NCBI GenBank assembly: GCA_026874595.1
Contig: CM049307.1
Coordinates: forward strand, 20,313,079-20,377,078
DNA length: 64,000 nucleotides
From: Sipunculus nudus
Taxonomy: Eukaryota; Annelida; Sipuncula; Golfingiida; Sipunculidae
Direction: 5' to 3'
Position numbers and translations under genes: made by a program. The notes under the pieces are model-generated. The model was not told where the DNA came from. It saw nothing but the letters and a program-made list of their open reading frames with translations, and did no database searches. Below are positions 25,036 through 38,105 of this stretch, in pieces (the first letter of the stretch is position 1; every line of letters begins with the position of its first letter).

Positions 25036-27684
25036 AAACAAGGGACCTATGGGTCACGGTGCTCAGCTGTTATATATGATAAAAAAATATGATTTAGATA
25101 TGATTCACGTGCTGGTTTTGTGTGGTAATGAATATAAGCTGTATTATGAGTTGTTGTTGTTTAGCTTATGTATGATTTTGATAGTATCTTTGGAGACAGG
25201 GAAGAGGATTGATTTCATTTATTTTATTAACAAATGGAGTACTACTGTCACACAGATTTTGACTTGGCCATATAACTTATAAGCAGAACATATAATATAA
25301 GAGTTTAACTATTAATTAAAAAAATTACAAATATTGTCCCAAATATAATTTTTATTAAAAATAATAAGAGAATTTTATGATTTTTTAAAATAAAATATAA
25401 CTGAAATGATTATTAAAATAATATTAAAGAATATATTCATGAATGCATTCATGAATACATTTTGAAAGTATTTGCACTGGTATTCATATACTTTCATTTT
25501 TACCTGAATTCCCGTTCTTTATGCAAGAAATTTTATAATGGAGTACATATTCATATTCGTATTTAAATACAATTGCAAATTATTTGCACCATGTCGGGTA
25601 TTTATTCAGTTTTCACCAAACAATGATGTTGAGAATCCAGAATATACAAAATTAACACATTTAAATAATGATCATAAGTACCTGGTTTTATGGCTTTTAT
25701 TTATATTTAAAAAATAAATGTAATATATTCATTTGGACTAATTTCACATCAATGTACACACTAGACACAGTAGGAATCTAGATTAATATTATCAACTGCA
25801 TCTTTGTCTATCATTAACTTCCTTCATATGATCCCCAATCATTAGTAATGAATAATATGATTTACTTTTTTATCATTAAAATTGAACTGAAAAATCCATA
25901 GGTGACTGCGTGGTTTCATTTGGAATACATGACGTTCTATCCATCGATACAAGATTCTTATATCATCAGTAACTGCAAGTTAATTTCCTGTTATTATAAA
26001 CTAACAAATTCCTTTTCTATTTTTCTTTAATTTGTTATTAAAAACCAATAAAAATTTATTAATTAATGTTTATTGTTATGTTGTTGGTAAAAACTACTAG
26101 ATGAGTTGGGGTGGACACCTGGATCAACTGTGGCTGGCCATTATATAATAAGCTGCCTGGAGCCCCAGTTTATGCCTCGCCTCAAGCATACATAATTTGC
26201 TGAAAGTTCAACAAGGTCAACATACAGGTGATTCAAGAGGGGCTGGAGAGGGCCAAGGTCTAACATGGTCTCATAGAAACATTAACAAAAGCTACAATAT
26301 TTGGCCAATTTCTTTCAACTTCTAAACTAAACAGCTGAAATCCTTATGTGTGCATGACATGAAAATTATACCAACAGTGCTCACAGGAAACAAACGTGCC
26401 ATGGTCAAAGTTGAGCAAAATTTAAGGTACAAATTTTATATTTATACTAATAACTTATAAAATTTGAAAAATTCAGAACTAATTTTGGGTATTCAATTGA
26501 ATCTTGATTAAATAATGTTACATCCCTGACAAAAAAATCTCTAGCTTCAGCAATCTCCTTGTTAAGGAAGTAAATATATTTCTTGATTTTTTACAAAGTG
26601 CATTATGTTTGGGCCCATAACTTAAAACAATTACGCAATACTGACATCATTTCTGGCATGTGCATAGAGAATGTATAGAAAAATATGTATATTATATATG
26701 ATTAAAGTCAGATCAGTTGTTTTGATATTAGGCAGTCTTGAAGTGTAACAATGGGTTTTTAATGGAAAAATTAAGTTTTTCATTAATATCCCGAAGGTAT
26801 TAAGTCCTAGTGACCAAATTCTTGGCATGGTAGGGAATTTTGGAGACATCTAATTGTATGCCAAATTTTAGGAACTGAGAGCTGAAGCTGGGGAGCTGAT
26901 CTATAGCTCTTGCAAACTGCATAACACTAGCTTGATGTAAACAATATGTTACATGGTGTTTGAAAACTTGATTAAAATCTACAGTTTTTGATCAACTGGT
27001 TTCAAATTTTTGGTGTTAACAGACAAAATGATAACAAAAACATGCTGTGAAAATTAAATCCACAGTACTTACAGGAAAAAAACATGCCATGGTCAAAGTT
27101 GGGCTAAATTTAAGGTACCAATTTTTTATTATGTTAATATTTTAAAAAATTTAAAAGATTTTGATCTAATTTTGGGTATACAATTTAATTTTGATTAATT
27201 AAAGTTATATTACTGGAAAAAAGTCCATAGCTTTAACATTTTTTGTGTTAAGTGATCAAATATCTTTCCTGATTTTTTACAAAATGAATTATGTTTGGGC
27301 CCATAACTTTTTTAAATTATATAATACAGACATAATTTCTGGCATGTACATAGGAACTATATAGAGAAATATTTATGGTAAATATGAGGAAAAACAGATG
27401 AGTCGTTTTGATATTAGGCAGTCCTGAAGTGTGAAAATAGGTTTTTAATAAAAAATTGAGGTTATTCCTTAATTTCTCAAAGGAACGAAGTCACAAAGAC
27501 CCAGTTTTCGGCTTGGTAGGAGATCTTGGGGACATCTAACATTATGCCGAATTTTGGATTCCTAGGTCTTACGGTTTCAAAACATGCCACATCTACAGAC
27601 GGACAGACGGACGGCCCGACAGACGGACGACGGACAATGGACCACGACTATAGCTCAGATGACATATAGTCAGCTGAGCTAAAA
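25036..27684 (+). mobile_element. F3 element, intact 2.65 kb copy
   Basis: The 5' end AAACAAGG leads into the short hairpin GACC-TATG-GGTC (25044-25055) and the box GCTCAGCTG (25061-25069). The 3' end is an (ACAG/ACGG)n tract near 27597-27634, then TATAGCTCAGATGAC and CAGCTGAGC (27671-27679), the exact complement of the box, followed by TAAAA. Within the right half are two diverged tandem units of about 690 bp: CCATGGTCAAAGTTG recurs at 26399 and 27088, and TTTGGGCCCATAAC at about 26608 and 27295. The short open frame at 25049-25282 has a counterpart in the other copy, but the DNA around it is equally conserved, so it is not evidence of coding. This copy supplies the empty sites for both insertions in the 50.7 kb copy. 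Confidence 0.85.
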
Positions 27685-29417
27685 AACAGACAAAGGTCTC
27701 AGTACATTGATTTATAACCTCAATCTAACCTTGTTGGCCGAGAGAATAACAGTTATGAGAACACAGGGGAATGAATACTTAACATATAATTCAATGAAAA
27801 ACCCTTGCCTAAAAATGTCAGAGACACTGCACCATGGAAAGAAAGGTTATGAACACATTGAAGTCAAGATGAAGAGGTTTAAGTGGACACAGCTAAGTCA
27901 GAAACTGTATACTAACATTGCAAGACAAACTTTTATATGGAACAGTAAGGTTGAAAATGTAATCATGTAAAACTGATGCTAATTGTTTTTATTGCTGATT
28001 GTTGCTTATTTTTTGGTTGAAATGACATGGCATTTATTAAGTCTGTCAGAAGAAGACTAGTAAGATCAGGCAAGGAGAGTCTGCCTTGCATTGTGTGTAA
28101 TTTAGATTAATATTCTTGAAATGCTGGGAGAATTATGTCTTGCAAAACCTGGGTATCTTTAGAAATTCCAATTATCAACAACTATTAACTTGACACCAAT
28201 CTAGGATATTATAAATGCATATATTTCAACTGAGTTGGACTATAACTCTGTGCTACTGAATATTATCAAGTGTGTAATACACAATATGCTTAGTCATGTA
28301 TATATATATATTTATTTATCAATAGTGTAAAGCGAATTTTGTTATTTCCGTATCTCCTCTGATACCATGAAGAGGGCTCCTTCCTGTAATCCCCCTCACA
28401 TGACCTGATCTGCCTGGGTGCACATCTACCAGATTCCACCCACTATTATTTACAATATTTGCGTATAACGTGCATAACTACTAATTTAATATTTGCCCCC
28501 CCCCCCCCACAGGTGCCCCATTTCTTGTTCATTCGGGCCTGGTAACACAATGGCCATAAAGTGTGTGATGCTCATTGGACCGCACTTTTTCAAGGAGCTC
28601 TATGTGGGGTTTTTCGTGCATTTTGCAGACACTGGCCTGAAATTTTCCCCATTGGTGATCCCTCTTCAAAAGGCAACCTATGTGTAGGGATAAGGTCTAT
28701 TGTGCGCAAGGAATACCTTCATAGACAAGATCTCCGATTAGGAAAATGCTCAAAAAGGGGATCTTTAAAAGTATCATAATTACCCGATTGGTAGTAACTG
28801 CAGTGACTGTCTCACTTGAAAACACTGGCCCAGCTTTCAAACAAGAATAGTTTTTGGGAGTGGGTGATATTTAAAAAAGTATACAGCCGTTAAATGTACC
28901 ACATACTACAATGTGCCCAACCATGTGATTGCTCAGTTTTTGTGCATGATAATGGCGGCAGGAATGCAATTTTCGAGAACATGTCTCAGTGCTACTGCCC
29001 TACCATGCAAGCTAACAGGTTCCTTTAGATAGTGATGTTCAACATAATATATTTTCATATAAAAATGATATCATTTATCACATCAACTTCTCTGAAAAAT
29101 TCTCTGTCCAATCTCATGGCTTCGATAAGGTTTTTATGCATAACACCCTACATATAATGAATTTATATATTAAGAGAGTAATGTGATTTGTATGATTTTC
29201 TGTTTCTCCTCAGATTAATCCATACGGATTGCCATGATTTTTTACATAAATATGCTCCGGGTTTATCTGAAGACATTCCATCCATTTTTATTGCCCCACA
29301 GGACAGACTGGCCATCTATTGTTTTTCAAAGCAACTTCATCATCGGTGTTAACATGCGAGTGTACGGACTTGAAGAATTATACTCCATTTTAACATTGAA
29401 AGGTAAAATCACGTCAT
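27685..29417. other. Mostly unique DNA with a C homopolymer and an old repeat-like stretch
   Basis: A C run of about 14 lies near 28495-28509. Overlapping open frames at 28493-28779 span GC-richer sequence containing GCAGACACTGGCCTGAAATTTT, faintly like the F4 core phrase, so a decayed repeat is likelier than a gene. Confidence 0.4.
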
Positions 29418-31897
29418 CAAAAAACAAGATATTTCTTGGCACCACAGGTGCCATAGTATCCCCAGACAATTAAGCCCCCCACCCTCCCCCCCAGCCTCAA
29501 AGAATAGGATCCCATCTTGAATTCAGATGCAGAGACTGACACTTGGCAAGTCACCATGGTTTCTTATAAGCATGGGCATATTTAAGGTAAAGGTCACTCT
29601 CATAGGAGAGGTCATGATCCAAAATGAAATATATCTCATTCTGTAAACCATGTCTATAAACATGATATGAAAGAAATCTGTCCATTTGTTTTCAACTTCT
29701 CATGCTTACAGTGCTGTGAAGTGGCAACGGTGGGGTATTACAAGGTGCGAAAGCAAGAAAACGACACAAGGTGGTGCCACCTGTATTCTGCAGAAGACAA
29801 AACAATCCAAGATTTTAAAAAAAAATTTATTTAAAAATTAAAATAAAAAGAATTTTTTTTAACTTAAATATATATATATGCATGATATGAAAGAAATCTG
29901 TCCTTTAGTTTTCAATTTATCATGCTCACTGTGCTGTCAAGTGGCAATGGTAGGGTATTAACAGGTGCAAAATCAGGAAAATGACACAAGGTGGCGCCAC
30001 CTGTATTATGTCAAAATTAAAATAATTTAAGATTTAAAAAGAAAACTTTTAATTTAAAAAAAAATAATTGTTTTTTAATTTAATGTTTTAAATTTAAAAT
30101 CCAAGACCTTTGTCAATTTAATTTTGGGATCAATCCATGCTTTCTTTATATGGAGACATTTCGGAGACATTTAAGGTTTTGTAAGGTTTTCCCCAAATAT
30201 GGAAATATTCAAGGTCAAGGTCACTAACATAGTCAAGGTTATGACTTTTAATTTAAATATACCTCATTCCATACTATCCAAGATTTAAAACAAAAAAATT
30301 TAATTTAATCTTAATTTAATTTTAAATTTAAATTTAAATATACCTCAAGGAGCAATAATGGAGGTTTTCAAAAGCGCAAAAAAAAAAATAAAAAACAAGA
30401 AAAGGACAACAGATGGCAGATATTTGTTGTTTTCATTTAAGAATGTGAGACAAATTTTCACAAAATATAGGAATATTCAAGGTGAAGGCAATTCTCATGG
30501 GATAGGTTATGTTAAAATAGAAATATATTCATTAAATGATGTATGATAATGTTATACATGTGTGGAGCAACTTGCCTCAGAATATTATATAGAAAAGGAG
30601 AAAGAAAGAGGAAGAGAAGGATGTGAGAGGATTTCAGAGAGATGGAGACATCTGATAATGGTTAGTGTAAGCGTGTAACAGGGTGCTGATAATTATCTGT
30701 AACAAGGAGGACAGAGCTTGTACTAATTTTTACCTTACTATCCCTCATCATTAATACTAAATACCACATTAATGATCCAATCACCAAAACTAATTTGAAA
30801 TGTATGGCCTTTCATTCCATTCCCCAAGCCTGGTTTGGTGACTGTACCTCAAATTCTTACAAAGTTATTCCATTTAAACATCATTTTAGCAAGAAAACAA
30901 CATAAGGTGGCGCCACCTGTCTTCTGCAGAAAACAATGCTATCAAAGATCTTATGTCAATTTGATTTTTGGACCAATCCATGCATCCCTCAGTGAGATAT
31001 TTAAGTTAACATCATTTCAGCGTTATCGCCTCTGTGACCTTGAAAAATGCATCAAGGTCATCCATATTCAAACTTGGCCTAGCCCTTGATAAGATGCATC
31101 AAACTATAGGTTTGGCGACTGTACCACAAATTCTTTTTGAGTTATTGCCCTAATATCATTTTAGCATAATCGCTGCTGTAACCTTGGAAAAATGCATCAA
31201 GGTCATCCATATTCTAACTTGACCTAGCCACCTGTCTTCTGCAAACAACAAAGCTATCCAAGTTCTTCAGTCAATTTGATTTTTGGATCATTCCATGTAT
31301 CCCTTACTGAGATATTAAAGATTTTGTGTGAATTTCACCAAATATGGGAATATTCAAGGTCAAGGCCACTCTCATAGGAAAAGTCATGACCCCAATTTAA
31401 ATAAACATAATCCCATAACCCATATCTATGTATATGCATAATGTAAAAGAAATCTGTTCATTAGTTTTTGACTTATAATGCTTACAGTACTGTCAAGTGG
31501 CAATTTGGGGGGTATTAAAAGGCAAGAAAACAAGTAAAGAATAATAGGTGGCGCCACCAGTTTCTGGAAGATGACAACCCTATCAATGATCTTTGATCAA
31601 CTTGATTTTGGGATCAATCCATGCAAGATTTCTTGAGATATTTAAGAATTTGTGTGATTTTCCTGAACATTGGACCTATTCAAGGTCAAGGACACTCTTC
31701 CAATAAAGGCCATGACCTCATTTCAAATAGGTGTTGTCCTCTCACCCATTTCAATACATATACCAAGTTTTGTCAAGATTAGTGAAATATGTTTTAAGTT
31801 ATCGCGCCAACAAGATTTATATGCAGCGGCAGCGGCGGCGGCGGGGGGACCGTCATGAAAACATAGTATTCCCCCCGACTTTGTCTGGGGATACAAT
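29418..31897 (+). mobile_element. F2 element, long copy
   Basis: The 5' end carries the hairpin TGGCACC-ACA-GGTGCCA (29437-29453) and, two bases later, the box GTATCCCCAGACAA (29456-29469). The 3' end has a GGCGGC-rich tract (31824-31845), CATAGTATTCCCCCC and TTGTCTGGGGATAC (31881-31894), a perfect 14 bp complement of the box, then AAT. The arrangement and the ACATAGTATCC...GGATACAAT closing are homologous to F1, but the box and core differ. The core has repeated units recognised by AAGAAATCTGTCC, CAAGTGGCAA, GGTGGCGCCACC (29990, 30906 and 31547 perfect) and TTCAAGGTCAAGG. No coding capacity seen. Confidence 0.82.
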
Positions 31898-32385
31898 GAC
31901 TTAACCTATTCAGCAACCTGAAAAAGTGCCCGGGCTTAACAGTAATCCATTTTTGCGATGGATTGAGCCAGGGGCTGGCTGTATGGCTAGCTGGTCACAT
32001 TTTACAGTGAATGCAAAATCTACTATGTCCATGAGGCCATTCATACAGCATGCACTTTGAGTATAATTTCACTATATCTGGATAAATTTTATGGATATTA
32101 CCATCAGAAAAATATTTCCTTATGAACTGATCGATTTTATGAAGAACACTGCAACCAAGACTATATATGAAAGACTATTTGACATCAGAACTGGCTGCTG
32201 GCCCATAGCACAGGTAATTACTAGTATATATATCAGGGATTGTAATACTTTAAAATGTTCACCTTTCCAAAGGAATGGCTAAACATAGGTTTGCCTTTCC
32301 GTAGAAAAATTTGCCTTTCCACTAATGATGCATCTCACCATCATATCATGGACACCAGACTTGGGTCAATTGCGTGTACAAAGCC
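31898..32385. other. Unique DNA
   Basis: No gene or repeat that I can support. Confidence 0.4.
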
Positions 32386-33020
32386 ATAACACCTGTCAGG
32401 GCAGTAAGCCATCTTAGGCATGGGTAATTACAAAGCATTCATCCTTGCTGCCTTTTTAGCTAGCTACCTGGCTAGCAAGTTGGTCAACCTCCAGCCTCTT
32501 AAACAGGAAGTTCAATGCAGCATTATATTATCAGCTTAGTATACAACAACCAACAAAGGATAAATACAGGGGGTTGTCTACATGCCCCATGTCTAAAGTT
32601 TGCTAGTATGTACACTGAACAGGGTTCTGGCCAGTTACATGTACCTGTAACTATAGGTACACAATTCACAGTTTTGTGAATTACAGGTTTACCAAGATAC
32701 TGGAAATGGACATCAGGGTTTGTCAAGTAAGGTACTGAGCTGTCATCCCTGTCAGGGCTGTTATCAAGCCACTCAGGGGTAATTATTAAGCTTTCAACCC
32801 TTTAACTTGAGTGGACTTGGGCTAGTAGCATGCTGGCCTAGCTGCCTCCAGCCTCTACACAGGAAGTTCATTGTAGCATTATCAGATATAGAGGGTACAG
32901 AGCAAAGGATATGGACAGCGTTGCTTGCCCCATGTAGATATCTGTTGTCTAGTATGTATAAAGAACATTGGTTCAGGATAAATGTAGAAGTAAAAAGGGT
33001 CTGACTGATGGAGACGTCCA
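32386..33020 (+). repeat. Diverged tandem duplication, period about 357 bp
   Basis: CCTGTCAGGGC recurs at about 32392 and 32749; GGTAATTA at about 32422 and 32778; CTCCAGCCTCT and CAGGAAGTTCA at about 32490 and 32847. Two copies of a module that I do not recognise. Confidence 0.7.
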
Positions 33021-33199
33021 TACACATGACAGAATAAACACAATAATATTAATTTAATACGAATAAAGTAAAAAAAAAGTCAAAATGTGTAAAAAAGATT
33101 GTTAGTGAGCATGTGATAAGTGGACCAAATAATTCACTACTGAAATAATGGCTCATTTTTCAAAATGGATAAAGGACAAAAGGTAAACAACATTAATGT

Positions 33200-33370
33200 A
33201 TACTGCATGTATTCATGAAAAGTATTCATGAATGTGAATACTTCTGCAATGTATTTGAATACAAAAACAACTACTTTTGTACTTTGAATACAAATGTATT
33301 CGAATATGAATACTTAAAATACCTGTATTCGAATACAATGAATACTGAATACAAATACCCCATGTCGGGT
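33200..33370. repeat. GAATAC/GTATTC-rich simple repeat
   Basis: Frequent GAATAC, GAATATGAATAC and GTATTCGAATAC, ending CCATGTCGGGT. A comparable run ending CCATGTCGGGT lies inside the F3 element near 25430-25600. Confidence 0.7.
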
Positions 33371-33393
33371 TCCAATAATCTGGGAATTCTGCT

Positions 33394-33433
33394 TCTAGAC
33401 ATTGTGTCTAGACGTCTAGACACATTGTCTAGA
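33394..33433. repeat. 40 bp palindrome made of TCTAGAC units
   Basis: Positions 33394-33433 are self-complementary except for one mismatched pair (33402/33425). The inner 22 bp are perfect, centred on TAGACGTCTA. TCTAGA occurs four times. Confidence 0.95.
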
Positions 33434-35148
33434 CACCTGCCAGAGCTAGGTCAGTTGCCATGGTGATGTCTGGATCCCACCTGGTTGTACTGAGTGACCT
33501 CTTGAATTGGCTGCTGAAACTCAGCATGTTGTCTAATCTGTTTTCAAACACAGAAAGCCTTTTTGAATTAGCTACAATGCTTTTTTAAAGCTGTATTTAC
33601 CCAATCTCTTCTTATAAAACTGGCAGAACCCTACCATAGAATAATTCTTGTAAAGTTTAAACCAATCAGCTTAACAGTTTCATCATAAATCAGTGTATAA
33701 GCTAGAAGAGTTTAAAATTACATTTTTGCTTGTAAAAAACAGATCAATGTAGGTGGCTACACCAATACCTCAATTCCAGATATGACATATGTGACAAACA
33801 TTGGTATAAAATTTGGTGATTATAGCTCTAGCCGTTTCTGAGATTTTAATTTAAGTGTGCTTTTTTGGACAGATGACTAAGTTAAACCTCCTGTAACTCA
33901 GCCAAAAATCTCCGAACTGGAACCATTCATACAAACTTGAGAGAGATTGTTTCAGGGATCATTTCTGTGAAATATTGGACAATTTGGCTGGACAGTTTCG
34001 GAGAAGAAGATTTTTAAAGCTTTTTTAGCTTTTTCCCTATAAAATCTAAGAAAATGTAGTTAGAAAAAAAAATAAACAAAATCTGATAGAGTTTTTCAGA
34101 TGACTGATTATTTGCAAAAAATTTGGTGATGCTAGCTCCTGCCGTTTTTGAGATAGCAATGGTTAACGTACAGACGACGCACGCCATACGATGGACACCA
34201 TCGCATAAGCTCACAGGTTCGCCAAAATTCATCTTTCAAAAGTCTACATGAAACCATGAGTATCAAGCTTGTTCTCAAATGTATCAGCAAATAAAGCATG
34301 TGAACACCACCAACAAGTCCCCAGGATAAGATATTAAAATCATACCAGGCATAACAGTTAATCAAGCCACACTGAAAGTGGGTAAAGGAGTAATAATATG
34401 ACCTGCATGATGGTTTCATGATAATCAAACTGAAAACACAGCACATCAGGTCTTGGAAATAATACCAATAACAGCAAAAGATGAATTATTTGCCTCTGAT
34501 TAGTTTTTTCAAAAATACTCAACTTAATGAAATATATGACTGCAGTTCACCTTGTGGCTTTACATGGAAGATAAAAAAAAAAGAAGAAATTCAATCAGTA
34601 CTCTGCAGCAATCTGCGATGCTGATCCCCCAGTTCTGTAGTTCCTATAAGTTATCGTGCCATGCTTACTGATGATAGAAGCTACCGACAAGGTACATTCG
34701 GATGTGCAAAAAATCTAAGTTATCATTAATAGGTTTCAGTCTTTACACAAGCATTGGCTTTATACATAATTCAGATTATATAAACTAATAGTCCTTTTGT
34801 TGTTTATGCATAAATAATCTGTTATGTTACCTTTGACCTCACACCTGACATGTGTTATTGCAACTAAACAACCCTCAGACAGCTCACTCCCCCTCAAAGA
34901 AGTGTTACATATATGGTATGTCTGATTGCTCAAGGAAATGTTCACTTTAAATTGTTATTATTGATTTTGGAGAGGGATAACACACTAAGCTTTTTTATGA
35001 CAAGAGATACTGCCACATTTATTTAAATAAAACCCTGCCTGGCAGCTATATAAACATGATTTTGCAGTAACAGAAGTACTGTATTGTCTTGCTGAAGGTA
35101 ACAAGAAAGGAATTATGCAGGGACTCTAAAATCTTTTTCAATATTTTT
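33434..35148. other. Unique AT-rich DNA
   Basis: No gene is supportable. The 104-codon minus-strand frame at 34132-34446 has no splice support. Phrases near 33815-34150 (GCTCTAGCCGTTTCTGAGAT and GCTCCTGCCGTTTTTGAGAT, about 315 bp apart) suggest a decayed ~315 bp tandem unit. Confidence 0.4.
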
Positions 35149-37328
35149 ATGCCCCCGCCACAAAGTGGCCGGGGCATATAGTTTTACCCATGTCCATCCT
35201 TCCGTCCTTCCGCATTCCGTCATTCCAAAATCAAACAGTTGTACGGACTTATTTTCGCAATGCCTGCAGATATTGGCCTGATTTTTGGTGTGTGGACAGA
35301 TAATGACCAGTTACAGATCGACTTCGCGTTTCGGCCCAGTTGACCTATTTTTGACTGTTTTACTGCTTCTAAACTTAGAAAATTTCATGCAAAATATAAA
35401 TTTTCATGACAAATACATATGTACGGACTTTTTTTCGCAATGCCTGCAGATTCTGGCCTGATTTTTGGTGTGTGGGCAGATAATGACCAGTTACAGATCG
35501 AGTTTGTGTTTGGGCCCCGTTGACCTACTTTTGACCATTTTACGGCTCCTAAACTTAGAAAATTTCATGAAAAATAGAAATTTTCATGACAAATACACAT
35601 GTACAGCCTTTTTTTCGCAATGCCTGCAGATATTGGCCTGATTTTTGGTGTGTACGTAGATAATGACCAGATATAGATCGAGTTCGCGTTTCGTCCCGGT
35701 TGACCTACTTTTGGCCATTTAACGTTTCCTTAACCTAGAAAATTTCATGAAAAATAGAAATTTTCATGACAAATACACATGTACAGCCTTTTTTTCGCAA
35801 TGCCTGCAGATATTGGCCTGATTTTTGGTGTGTGGGCAGATAATGACCAGTTACAGATCGAGTTTGCGTTTCGTCACAGTTGACCTACTTTTGATTGTTT
35901 TACGGCTCCTTAACATAGAAAATTTCATGAAAAATATAAATTTTCATGACAAATGTACATGTACAGCTGTTTTAGCCCTCAGCTCATAGGCTGATAGGCT
36001 ATTGTCGTCACCCAAGCTGTCCGTCTCTCCGTCCGTCCGTCTGTCTGTCTGACGTCCGTCCGTCTGCGTCTGTTAACTTTTACCTTGAAAGCAGGATTTC
36101 TCTAAAAGAATTCACCCTTGGAATTTTATTTCATCAGTGAAGATGTATATCGATAAAATCTCAGTCAAGTTCGAAGATGGGTGACCTTGACCCATTTTTC
36201 TACATTTTAGAGCTGATTATAGAAATACACTCAGAAGCTTACATCTCAGGAACCATTGTGTGGATTTTCACAAAACTTACTATGATAATTGGGACTGATG
36301 GTCTGTACTTGCTGCACAATTTTGGTGGCGCCACCTGCAATTTCTGATTTTTTAATCAATTTTATCGGATTTTTCAATTTTGGCCTTGTGAGCAGGATAT
36401 CTCGAAAGGATTCACCGTTGGAATTTTATTTCATCAGTGAAGATGTATATCAACAAAATCTTGGTCAAGTGCAAACATGGGTGACCTTGACCTATTTTTC
36501 TTTGTTTTAGAGCTGATTATACAAAAACACTCAGAAGCTTATATCTCAGGAACCATTGTGTGGATTTTCACAAAACTTACTATGATCATTTGGAATGATG
36601 GTCTTTGCGTGCTGCACAATTTTGGTGGCACTACCTACAATTTCTGATTTTTTAATGAATTTTTATCAGATTTTTCAATTTTGGCCTTTTGTGCAGGATA
36701 TCTCCAAAGGTATTCAACACAGGAACTTCATTTCTTCAGTGCTAATGCATGATATTTACAAAATTTTGGTCAAGTTCAAAGATGGGTGATCTTGACCTAC
36801 TTTTCAAGGTCACAGAGCTTAGTATAGAAAAAAACTTAGGAGCTTATTTCTCAGGAAGCATTTGGTGGATTGTTATGAAACATGGTACATACCACTCCAA
36901 TTTAAATTTATAACTGATTATCAGCTTTTGCTAATATTCTAGTTTTGCAATGCAATGCTCACAGATACTAGCTTAATGTTTGGTCTGTTGGTGCATAATG
37001 ACCACTTACAGATCAAGTTCACGTTTCGTCCCAGTTGACTTATTTTTGACCATATGACAAATCTTGAACATAGAAAATTTCATGAAAGACAGAAATTTTT
37101 ATGAAAATGCACGTATGGACTTTTTTTTCACAATGCCTGCAGATACTGGCCTGATTTTTGGTGTGTTGCTTGATAAAGACCCGTTACAGATGGAGTTTGC
37201 ATTTTGCCCTTGTTGACCTACTTTTGACCATATCACACTTCCTGAACTTAAAATTTTTTTTACAAAATTTAACAAATATTTCTAATTTGCCCCAGGCGGG
37301 GGCATTCATGTCGTTCCAACACATCCAG
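35149..37328 (-). mobile_element. F4 element on minus strand, split by a nested insertion
   Basis: The left edge (3' end of the element) is ATGCCCCCGCCAC-AAA-GTGGCCGGGGCAT (35149-35177), a long hairpin, then a CCTTCCGT-type microsatellite. Core units of exactly 180 bp follow; TGCCTGCAGA recurs at 35261, 35441, 35621 and 35801. The array breaks near 35976 where another element (F5) is inserted and resumes near 36945 with two more decayed units (to about 37255). The right edge in reverse is CTGGATGTGTTGGAACGACAT then GAATGCCCCCGCC, the 5' hairpin and box. Units near the 3' end are clean and those near the 5' end decayed. Non-coding. Confidence 0.83.
35977..36905 (-). mobile_element. F5 element with 300 bp units, nested in F4
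   Basis: At the left, reading in reverse, the closing TAGCC...GGCTAAAA hairpin is preceded by a (GGAC/AGAC)n tract (36019-36065), the same sort of 3' end as F3. The body has three units of 300 bp: GAATTTTATTTCATCAGTGA recurs at 36121 and 36421, with a decayed version near 36723. One perfect GGTGGCGCCACC (36324-36335) and one decayed copy lie at the equivalent site of the next unit. The phrase ATCTCAGGAACCATTGTGTG recalls TATCTCGGGAACCGTTTGAC in F1. I could not define the 5' end, so it may be truncated. Confidence 0.65.
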
Positions 37329-38105
37329 TTTTTATTATTTTCTGTGTAATACAGATTAATAATATAGATCAAATGTCTTCAGTTTCTTTCAAACAGTTTT
37401 TGAAGATTTTATTGAGAATTTTTAAATGATCATTGTCAGAGGAATTAATTATCAGATCCAGGTTACATCAATGTTTATACCCCAGATATATAATAGTCAT
37501 AATATACAGATTCCTTTTGTATTAAACAACTTCTGCACACTAGCACTTATAAGCTTACATTTTGCTTGTGACAAAGCTTCATTAGCATAATTAATTAGTG
37601 CATTGATTAGTATCCTTTCTACAGACCAAAGGGCATACTTCTCCAAAGCTGAATAAAAATAACCTAGTCATGGTCAGGTAAAGATTTTTACAGGTCTGAG
37701 TACTTTATGTGAAAGTGAAACTTTATGTAAATCATGTACTGAATAGAAATGTGGAGATTATCAGAGGATCATGGATTTGGTTTAATCAAGGACAAAAAAG
37801 CAGCATTAACTTTGTAAGTCAGAAGCAACACTTGCTTATGTTATAAATAAAATAAATCATGTACAGATAATGGTCCTATGTTATGGTCCTTTTTTGCAAG
37901 TGAAACTTATCTAGTGCTGTGACTCGAACTGCTGATCATTAAGGATTTACAAAATATGAAAGAACCAAATTGTTCTGATTAAAAAATCTCTGATAAATTA
38001 TGGTTCAATAATCTTAAGGAGAGTAAGCCAGTCGGCTTCAGGAGTTAAAAATCTTAAATTAAAATCCAGGTAAGATCCAATACTGAGAGAAAATCATGTG
38101 GTTCA
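37329..38105. other. Unique AT-rich DNA
   Basis: No gene or element boundaries seen. Confidence 0.4.

Noticed and set aside
25049-25282. Open frame conserved between 25.0 and 50.7 kb (ELLLFSLCMILIV)
   Set aside because: The whole F3 element is equally conserved between the two copies, so the shared peptide gives no evidence of coding; the frame is short and has no promoter or motif.
28493-28779. Overlapping plus-strand frames after the C homopolymer as an exon
   Set aside because: The CCCCCCACAG before it resembles an acceptor, but two frames are equally open, no donor stands out, and a core-repeat-like phrase is present.
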